Assembly (NCBI GenBank): GCA_039583875.1 | Contig: CM077163.1 | Coordinates: 236,584,646-236,648,645, forward strand | Length of the DNA: 64,000 bases | Origin: Platanthera guangdongensis | Taxonomy: Eukaryota > Streptophyta > Magnoliopsida > Asparagales > Orchidaceae | Direction of reading: 5' to 3' | In this document: positions 56,278 through 64,000 of the stretch, one piece after another | Layout: each line of letters begins with the position of its first letter | Numbering within the stretch: the stretch's first letter is position 1 | Translations under genes and position numbers: made by a program | Notes under the pieces: generated by a model | The model's input: only the letters and a program-made list of their open reading frames with translations | What the model was told of the DNA's origin: nothing | Databases searched by the model: none

Positions 56278-59200
56278 ATGATGGGGAATGAGAACCCTTT
56301 CCATGACGCCCTGGTGATCCAAGCTGCCATCGAGGACTTCACCGTCGACCGAATCCTCGCGGATAACGGAAGTTCGGTGAATGTCATCTTCAAGAGAACT
56401 TTTGCTGGACTGCAAGTGGAAGCGTCTCGAGTCCAGGCAGCAAATGGACCACTCTTTGGCTTCTCAGGAGAGAAGAAAGAGGTGGAGGGAGCAGTGGAGC
56501 TACTGGTCACACTCGGGGGAACTTCGATTCGATGCCGCTTTATCATCGTCGACGCACCAAGTGGGTACAACGCCATCTTCGGGCGGCCTCTTATCAACTA
56601 CTTTAGAGCCGTTCCGTCGTCTTATCACCAGTGCCTGAAGTACTGCCGCGGAGATGTGCAGATCAGAATCAGAGGAGATCCCAAAGCTTCCAGGGAGTGC
56701 TACTTGAATGCCGTCAGCACCATCAGCTGGATGGGTGACGCGAAAAAGCTGGAGGAGTTGTTGGAGAAGGAGAACGGGCTGCGTGCTGCTGAGGAGGTGG
56801 AGGAGATAGAAGTGATCTCACAAGGGGGAGAGCCGGGACTGCTGAAGGTGGGAGGATCCTTGCCGCTTGGGGGGAAGATGGAGATGGTCGCTTGCCTGCA
56901 AGACAACGTTGATGTCTTTGCATGGAGCACCGCCGAGATGCCGGGGGTGGACGCCGATGTTGCTTGTCATCGCCTCAACTTGGATCCCGCGGCGGCTCCA
57001 GTTCGGCAAAAGCAGAGGAAGAGCGTCGCCGTGCTGGCTGAGCCGATCAGGGAGGAGGTAGAGAAGCTGCTGAAAGCCGGGTTCGTCTCGGAGATCCAGT
57101 ATCCAGGCTGGGTCTCCAACGTTGTAATGGTGAAGAAGCCTGGAGGAGGCTGGCGGTTATGTATCGATTTTTCCATGTTAAATAAAGCTTGTCCGAAAGA
57201 TTGCTACCCCTTGCCTCAAATCGACGCGTTGGTTGATTCCGCCGTCGGGTTTCCTGTGATGAGTTTTCTTGATGCCTTTTCAGGGTATCATCAGATCCGG
57301 ATGCATCCCCCCGACTGCCAGGACGTCTCTTTCATAACCAGCGACGGCTGTTATAGCTACAAGATGATGCCCTTCGGGCTCAAGAATGCAGGCGCCACGT
57401 ACCAGAGGATGATGGATCAGATCTTCAAAGGGCAAAAGGGGCGGAACTTGGAGGTTTATGTGGACGACCTCCTCGTCAAGAGCAAGAGCGTCGCGGAGCA
57501 CATAACGGATCTGGTGGAGACCTTTGCTACCCTGAGGAAGTATAAGATACGGCTCAATCCGGCCAAGTGCGTCTTCAGTGCGGGAAGAGGGAAGTTTCTA
57601 GGTCACCTCCTTACTCCCAGGGGGGTGGAGCCCAATCCAGACAAGGTAAAGGCAATTCTGGAGATGTCATCGCCGTGAGACCCTAAGGAAGTCCAAAGGC
57701 TAACAGGAAGGCTGGCCGGCCTCAGCCGTTTTTTGTCTAAGGCAGGGGAGAAGTGCTCTCCGTTCTTCAAGACCCTCCGGGGAAATCAGAAATTCGAGTG
57801 GACATCGGAGTGCGAGGAGGCTTTCGGAAGGCTCAAGCAACAACTAACCCAAACTCCTCTCCTCCAAGGGCCACGGGATAATGAAGATCTCTTCCTCTAC
57901 TTAGGAGTGGGGGCAGAAGCGGTTAGTTCGGTGCTGGTTCGGGAGGAAGGCAAGAGGCAACTTCCTATCTACTATGTTAGCAGAGTGCTGCGACAGGCGG
58001 AGACGAGGTATCCAATCCTGGAGAAGCTGGTGTTTGCTTTGGTGGTTTCGGCTCGAAGACTACGCCCATATTTTCAAGCTCACTCCATCAGGGTCGTCTC
58101 CGATCATCCTCTAAGGAGTATCCTGGATGGAGTGGAGCACTCTGGCAGGTTGGCAAAGTGGGCAGTGGAGCTTAGCGAATTCGATATTTCCTACTCTCCA
58201 AGGGTAGCAATCAAGGCACAGGCGGTGGCAGATTTCCTTGCTGACTTCTCAGCCGAAGTGGAAGTAGAGGAAGGTTCTTCTAACATTGTGTCCTGGAAGG
58301 TGCTTCGGGCCGATACTCTATGGGAGCGGGAGTCGTGCTCGTTAGCCCTCAAGGAACCAGGATCGAGCAGGCAGTGGAAATCCATTTTCTAGTTACCAAC
58401 AATCAGGCGGAGTACGAAGCCATGGTGGCCGGCTTGCGTCTCGCCAAGGAGTTGGGGATTAAAGACATCAGGGCCTTCACCGACTCGATGGTAGTTGCTT
58501 CCCAGATTAGAGGCGAGTTCGAGGTGAATGACCCGATTTTGCGACGGTACTTGATCAAAGTGAAAGGTCCGATCGGGGGATTTCATTCTTTCTTTGTTGA
58601 GCACGTACCTTGAGAGAAGAATTTAGAAGCCGACTATCTTGCCAAATACGGTCCCCAGGCTGGGGGAATCGTGACTGAGCTTTTCCGACCGTCCATCGAG
58701 GAAGGGGAGATGATGGAGATTGAGCAAAGGGCATCTTGGAGGGATCCATTCATTTCTTTTCTAACGACGGGACAAATACCAGCCAGCGAAGGAGACCAGA
58801 GGAAGTTTCGCTACAAAGCCGCTTACTATTTGCTTCAAGAAGGAGAACTCTACCGAAAAACCATCTCCGGTCCTTTAGCTCGGTGCCTGTCAGAGGTTGA
58901 AATACCTCGTGTCCTGGAGGAGATTCACTCAGGAGAGTGCGGCAGTCACTCGGGAACTAGGACCCTTGAGCAAAGGATTATAAGTCATGGGTACTTCTGG
59001 CCCACCATTAGGAAAGATGCAGAGACTTTCTCAAAAAAGTGCCTCCAGTGCCAGCTCTTCGCGACTCTCCAACTACAGCCAGCTCAGCACCTTCCCTCGA
59101 TCACAGCTCCATGGCCCTTCGCCATCTGGGGGATGGACTTGATCGGCCCTTTCCCTCAGGCCAGCGGACAGAGGAAGTTCGTGCTAGTTATGATTGACTA

Positions 59201-59991
59201 CTTCTCCAAGTGGATCGAGGCAAAGGCCCTAGCCAAGACCACGTTGCAGATCGTGAAGAATTTCATTTGGGGAGAGATCGCATGCAGGTTCGGGATTCCC
59301 CTGGCCATCGTCACCGACAACGGGCCACAGTTCGCTAGTTTGGAGTTAGAGGATTTCTGCAAGCAACTAGGGACGGACCTTCGATTCGCCTCTGTGCATC
59401 ATCCTCGCAGCAATGGACAGGTGGAAGCAGCCAACAAGTTGATCATCAACCTTCTGAAAAAGAAAGTCACCAACTTGAAGGGAAATTGGGCGGAACAACT
59501 ACCCTCGGTCCTCTGGGCTTTGAGAACAACTCCAAACTCGGCTACGAGGGAAACTCCTTTCAAGCTATCCCACGGGTCTGAGGCACTCATCCCAGTAGAA
59601 TTCGAGGTGCGGAGCTCGAGGGTTATATCAGCTGAAGACGGCGGCGAGAAATGGCGCTTAGAGAACGAGGACACCCAAAGACTCTCACTGGATTTCGTGG
59701 AAGAGCTTCGTGACTTGGCTTCTATCCGCCAAGAGAAGATCAAACGGCGCATGGCGAAGCACTTTCGACAAAAATGTCCGTCTAAAGCATTTTCTCACCG
59801 GAGACCTGGTTATGAAAAAGGTAGACGCTGCAGGAAGGGGAGCCACAGTGGGCAAGCTGCATCCGAATTGGGAAGGTCCCTTTATTGTTCAAGAAGCCTT
59901 GGCCGCCGGAGGCTATTATCTCCAGGATCAGGTTGGAGAGCAGCTGGGAGGTACTTGGAGCGGGGATGACCTGAAAATGTTTTATCCTTAG
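56278..59991 (+). pseudogene. Tat pol: protease, RT, RNase H, second RNase H, integrase (broken)
   Basis: Protease ADNGSSVNVIF is near 56370. RT has LCIDFSMLNKACPKDCYPLP near 57165, SFLDAFSGYHQI, MPFGLKNAGATYQ and the YVDDLLVKS box near 57460. A TGA at 57676 interrupts between RT and RNase H. RNase H runs to about 58290, then a frame change removes the start of the second RNase H, including its expected first Asp. NNQAEYEAMVAGL and FTDSM survive, and a TGA at 58611 follows. Integrase has a zinc-finger region near 58990, MDLIGPF, VTDNGPQF and NGQVEAANK (D, D, E). A one-base shift near 59765 (TTT run) moves the last 75 codons, ending YP at 59988, to another frame. Both TGAs stand where relatives have CGA. 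Confidence 0.88.
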
Positions 59992-60146
59992 CGGTCGATG
60001 ATGTACTTTGTTTACATGTTTTTACATATATACAATGACAACTTTTCTTTTTCTATCCATCTTGTGTTTTGTCGCAAACTTTCTGGGAGCTTAAGTTTTT
60101 ACTTCAAAATCGATCCAAGAAGCTGGCAGTCAACTTGTTCCCCCTA

Positions 60147-60672
60147 GATAGCCCAGTTCGGACGATGGGACGATGCCTCGGGATATAAGCGTCCTTGTAA
60201 GACCAGACCCCTGCATTGACGGTCGAGATCAGCTCCCCCCTTGCATGTTGGCCTAGCTACCCCCGACTGCATCTCTCCTCCGACTGGAAGAACTAGCGGG
60301 AACAGGTCTGGACCCCAACCTCTCGGATTGGAGGAAGCATCAACTAGGGTCAGGATAGGCCCAAGGGAGTATGTTAGTCGCGAGTGCGTCCCGGAGGACC
60401 CTCGGAAAAACATAGCCCCTCACCTGCACTTTGGCGCTCATGGCCAGTTGGCAGAGCTAGAAACGACCGCGGCAGTTGGATCGGGAAACGTGTTTCCATC
60501 CTGTTTCTTGTGGATAGCCCAGTTCGGACGATGGGACGATGCCTCGGGATATAAGCGCCCTTGTAAGACCGGACCCCTGCATTGACGACCGAGATCAGCT
60601 CCCCCCTTGCAAGTCGGCCTAGCTCCCCCCGACTGCATCTCTCCTCCGACTGGAGGAACTACAGGAACCGGG
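60147..60672. repeat. Direct repeat, 160 bp x 2, 366 bp apart
   Basis: GATAGCCCAGTTCGGACGAT to GACTGGARGAACTA occurs at 60147-60306 and 60513-60672, with few differences. It lies in the non-coding 3' region of the Tat element. Confidence 0.85.
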
Positions 60673-60792
60673 TTGGACGCCGACCTCCCAACTCGACGTC
60701 TTCTAGATCGTCGTTCGATTTCTGTTTTCTTCTTCCTTGAAGAGGCGCTTAATCCATTTTCAAACTCTTGAAGCAGCAGGAAAAACAACGTT

Positions 60793-61590
60793 CAAGTCCT
60801 TGAGTGGTGGGTCTTGGTAAGTCCAAGTCCCTGCACGAGCTCCTCTCCTGCATATTGGCAGCAGACCTCCTCGAGTGAGATCAAGTCCTTGAGTGGCAGG
60901 TCCTGGTAAGTCCAAGTCCCTGCACGAGCTCCTCTCCTGCATATTGACAGCAGACCTCCTCGAGTGAGATCAAGTCCTTGAGTGTCAGGTCCTGGTAAGT
61001 CCAAGTCCCTGCACGAGCTCCTCTCCTGCATATTGGCAGCAGACCTCCTCGAGTGAGATCAAGTCCTTGAGTGGCAGGTCCTGGTAAGTCCAAGTCCCTA
61101 CACGAGCTCCTCTCCTGCATATTGGCAGCAGACCTCCTCGAGTGAGATCAAGTCCTTGAGTGGCAGGTCCTGGTAAGTCCAAGTCCCTGCACGAGCTCCT
61201 CCCCTGCATATTGGCAGCAGACCTCCTCGAGTGAGATCAAGTCCTTGAGTGGCAGCTCCTGGTAAGTCCAAGTCCCTGCACGAGCTCCTCTCCTGCATAT
61301 TTGCAGCAGACCTCCTCGAGTGAGATCAAGTCCTTGAGTGATAGGTCCCGGTAAGTTCAAGTCCCTGCACGAGCTCCTCTCCTGCATATTGGCAGCAGAC
61401 CTCCTCGAGTGAGATCAAGTCCTTGAGTGGCAGGTCCTGGTAAGTCCAAGTCCCTGCACGAGCTCCTCTCCTGCACATTGGCGGCAGACCTCCTCGAGAG
61501 AGATCAAGTCCTTGAGTGGCAGGTCCAGGTAAGTCCAAGTCCATGCATGAGCTCTTCTCTTGCACATTGGCCACAGACCTCCTCGAGTGC
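60793..61590. repeat. 89 bp tandem array (nine units)
   Basis: CAAGTCCTTGAGTGGCAGGT starts at 60793, 60882, 60971, 61060, 61149, 61238, 61327, 61417 and 61506. Units contain GCACGAGCTCCTCTCCTGCA and CAGACCTCCTCGAGTGAGAT. It lies between the 3' ends of pol and of the antisense gene. Overlapping minus-strand frames of about 79 codons are by-products of the repeat. Confidence 0.93.
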
Positions 61591-61999
61591 GATCGAGTTA
61601 GACCAAGCTTCCTGGAGGGACAGTGCGAGCAGTATTGGGGCAAGCGGGCATGCAGGCAGCAATGAGTATGCGAGTATGACATAGCAAAAATGCGATCATG
61701 GTGTGGCGAGTATCTCCGGGGAGTGCCAGGGTGCGAGCTGTGAAGGACTAATACGGGTACGCGAGTACCAGCTAGGCGACTATCAACAATGTCGTCGTGC
61801 GAGCACGTGGCGCGGGCACTCGTTCTCCCCGAGCCTATGAGCCTAGCGAGTATCATCCACCAACCAGCATGCGAAAAGGAAAAAGGCGACAATGTGGTAA
61901 TTCATACTTGCATTGATATATCAAAAATTTTACAAATGTTGGTTACAAAAATTTCACTAGAGGCAATGACAAGCGAGTAGGAAGAATATCAGTGAGCAA

Positions 62000-62515
62000 C
62001 TAGGACTCATTGTCACCAGTATCTGGCAGATATTCCTCATCTCCAATATCGACGTCATCTTCGTCGCCGCTTTCCTCGCTTTCCTCCTCGCCGCTACCGC
62101 TGCTGCTACTGCCGCCGCTGCTGTCAGAGCCTGACGATGTCGGAGGCAGGCGATCTGGCGAGACCGTCTCGGCGAGTAACTCAGGGATGAGTTCGTCGAC
62201 CGTGAACTCCTTCTCCCCTTCGTTGAGTTTCCCGCTAAGCCTCAGCCTCGCGAGGACCACGTTGCCTGCCGCACGGGCTATCTCGCGGCGGACAGACGAC
62301 CTCTCTTCCCACAGGATGCGAGATTGCTTGATGGCGTAATGAGGATCGTCCTCCGGGCACGGCTGAGGAGCAGAGGAACTCGCGCCGGCTTCCAAAATCG
62401 ACAGGCGAGATTCCATCTCGGCCGCGCGAATCTGGGCTGCCTCCAAATCAGCCCGAGCTTTGGCGAGTTCCGCCTCGTACTCAGAGAGCTTTTTGGCGGT
62501 CTCTATCTCGGCAGC
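62000..62515 (-). CDS. Antisense gene of the Tat element, exon 3
   Basis: It starts after the acceptor TTTGTCGCAG at phase 0 and ends at TAG (62000-62002). It encodes AAEIETAKKLSEYEAELAKA, a coiled-coil-like heptad region, then EDDPHYAIKQSRILWEERSS and a long Ser/Gly/Glu/Asp-rich acidic tail. With exons 1 and 2 it closes a 589-residue protein. The acidic tail and coiled coil suggest a protein-protein interaction role, but the function is not known. Confidence 0.75.
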   Translation of the reverse strand, partial: AAEIETAKKLSEYEAELAKARADLEAAQIRAAEMESRLSILEAGASSSAPQPCPEDDPHYAIKQSRILWEERSSVRREIARAAGNVVLARLRLSGKLNEGEKEFTVDELIPELLAETVSPDRLPPTSSGSDSSGGSSSSGSGEEESEESGDEDDVDIGDEEYLPDTGDNES

Positions 62516-62583
62516 CTGCGACAAACCACGAATTCAGCCAAAGCGTTCACAAGACATCAACATCGCACGTATAGGCGACATAC

Positions 62584-63170
62584 CTCATAACCTCGCCAGC
62601 GAGTGGATTCCATGCCGAGATTGATCGCCTTCTGACTAACGATCTTCAAGGCCTGTGTCCTCTCCAGCATTCTTCTCGCCGCAAAGTGATTTAGCTCGAC
62701 GGCTCGGGCGAGCGAGCAGGCCGCTTGCTGGGCAAGTTCCTCCTCGCTGAGATCTAGCATAGCCTCAGCGTCGCCTCGCCCGTACATCGCGTGGAGGACG
62801 GCGAAGGCCTCCCCCTTATCCTCCCCATCCTCCGCCCAAGAGGGAAGGTTGGTGCTCAGCGTCACCAGATGCTCGTCAGGTGCCCAGGTCACCAGAGGGC
62901 GACCATAGGCGTCCACCGCGTCAAGCCCCAAGTTGAAGTTGGGGTGGAAGTGGGGAAGCCGAGCGTGGAGCGGCGAGTCCTGGTCATCAGGAGGTGGCGA
63001 GGACACCTTTTGTTTCTTGGTCGCGGGACCCGGCGACCTGGCTTTGTCTTTACCCTTGCCCTTGGCGATCTTTTTCTTCTCACCAATATCAGCTGGCGAG
63101 TTGGGCTCAAGTAGCGAGGTGGTGATCCCTTTGGCTGAAGGAAGCAGCCTCGTCGAGAGCTCGTTCGGTT
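62584..63170 (-). CDS. Antisense gene of the Tat element, exon 2
   Basis: 587 bp between the acceptor TTTTACAG (just above 63170) and the donor GAG|GTATGT (below 62584), phase 1 to 0. It encodes EPNELSTRLLPSAKGITTSL, a Lys-rich stretch (GEKKKIAKGKGKDKARSPGP, nuclear-signal-like), then PRLPHFHPNFNLG-type sequence and EEELAQQAACSLARAVELNH. The splice phases agree exactly with both neighbours. No family domain was recognised in this part. Confidence 0.75.
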
Positions 63171-63245
63171 CTGTAAAAGACCGGGTAGTATAAGCAAGCG
63201 ATTATTGGGGCGAGTAAGATACCGACTTTCCCTGCTGAGATTTAC

Positions 63246-63912
63246 CTTCGTTGTAGTGGACTTCGAGCAGTGTGTTGACGTTTAGTCGCCAAAAGATGAC
63301 ATCGAACCGGCGACCTCGGAACGCGTCGACAAGTTGCTCGCGCGCGCCTTCCAATATCGGTGGAAGGAAGGCGACATCGGCGGGCTGGTGCGGCCTTCCC
63401 TGTTCGTCGCCAAAGTCGCCCTCGACAATGACTAGTTGCTCGCTCCACTTGTGAACTTTGTTGGTCGTCCCCACCAGGGTGCATACATGGCTGCTGAAAT
63501 AGACCACGCCCTCGGGAGTCGCGGCGAAGGCAAATATCTTGCGGAATACGGAGAGATCGAAGATGATCCTCTCCTCGCACAGGTAGCAAAGAAACCCCAT
63601 GATGATGGCAACACCGTTGGGGTTGATTTGCGCGGGGACTATGCCGAAGTATCGTAGGATGTCGCAATACTCCGGCCAGAACGGAAGTCGCAGGCCAGCG
63701 TCGAAGTGTCGAAGAGGAAGGACAAGCGCGCCCTCGATAAAAGTGTTAAGTCGCTCACTGCGGGCCGGGAGTCTGGCCGAGTATCCTTCGGGAAGGAGTC
63801 TTTCCCTAAAATTTTCTAAGTCGCGCACACTGGTGGTCGACTTCTTAAAAGCCGCATACGCGAAGTTGGCGACATGGGCTTGGCGGCGAGCACTTGCGTC
63901 ATCTCCAACCAT
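63246..63912 (-). CDS. Antisense gene of the Tat element, exon 1 (plant 'putative gypsy type transposon' domain)
   Basis: It runs from ATG at 63912 to the donor GAAG|GTAAAT, 667 bp. Residues ~35-220 read RLLPEGYSARLPARSERLNT, then FDAGLRLPFWPEYCDILRYF and VPAQINPNGVAIIMGFLCYL. This is the domain found in plant repeats under the name putative gypsy type transposon (PF04195, from memory). Such extra genes, often antisense and downstream of pol, are known in Tat elements. No stop occurs in the 589 codons across three exons, although pol on the other strand is broken. A polypyrimidine stretch ending CTCTTCAG lies ~13 bp before the ATG, so a 5' UTR intron is possible. Confidence 0.8.
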
Positions 63913-64000
63913 CCTGCGAGTTCTGAAGAGGAGAAGAAGGAAGAGATGACGAGTAGCAAAACAAGGCGCACGACGCGAGCAGGAAACGATACTCGCGAGC

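Larger units (their letters stand above)
53884..64000 (+). mobile_element. Ty3/gypsy element, Tat lineage (3' end beyond window)
   Basis: A 5' LTR, gag, pol with protease, RT, RNase H, a second archaeal-type RNase H and integrase, then a ~2 kb non-coding stretch with tandem repeats and an opposite-strand gene. The dual RNase H arrangement is diagnostic of the Tat group. The flank before the LTR is GTTAC; the 3' LTR is outside the window. Confidence 0.92.

Noticed and set aside
60792..61387. Several minus-strand frames of ~79 codons
   Set aside because: Each is a reading of the 89 bp tandem array in a different frame.

Overview
This looks like nuclear DNA of a flowering plant: Ty1/copia and Ty3/gypsy (Tat-type) retrotransposons, MITEs, tRNA-derived SINEs, and one intron-rich GC-rich gene with GT-AG introns. 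I cannot name the species. The one recognisable host gene is the 3' half of a 4-coumarate:CoA ligase-type gene (4CL, + strand). Its exons are read at 25336-25534, 25687-25832, 31241-31308, 31413-31515 and 35920-36060. They join in perfect phase into the last 218 codons of a ~550-residue enzyme. The first part of the gene, including the AMP-binding P-loop, is not in the window.

Layout. 1-1901: end of a copia element with an intact RT-RNase H frame and a ~153 bp LTR. 1902-13747: copy A of a 4CL intron/exon segment, carrying extra TE insertions. 13748-14247: 500 N gap. 14248-22465: a nest with a copia element (1.6 kb LTRs, tRNA-Met PBS) inside a gypsy LTR with a 51 bp minisatellite, itself next to another LTR tail. 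22745-31128: copy B of the same 4CL segment, continuing into the remaining exons to 36060. 36222-49487: a local tandem duplication containing a decayed copia element (TSD ATAAT), foldbacks, a clean MITE, SINEs and a palindromic SINE cluster. 49488-53883: AT-rich DNA with a solo LTR and a hAT-like element. 53884-64000: a Tat-lineage gypsy element running off the window, with gag, a broken pol with two RNase H domains, an 89 bp tandem array, and a spliced three-exon gene on the opposite strand.

Copies A and B act as natural empty/occupied sites for one another. This gives good support for a solo LTR (TSD GATGT), a 1,225 bp gypsy deletion derivative (TSD CATAG) and a 443 bp MITE. Whether A and B are a true intragenic exon duplication or two haplotypes placed in series across the gap is the main open question.

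The most unusual items are: a retrotransposon in miniature whose whole internal domain is 36-38 bp (a primer binding site plus a polypurine tract between 176 bp LTRs, TSD TGAAC); a 388 bp perfect-length head-to-head SINE palindrome; an intronic LTR-like block with about ten covarying TTGAGTGA/TCACTCAA hairpins; and the phase-consistent antisense gene in the Tat element.
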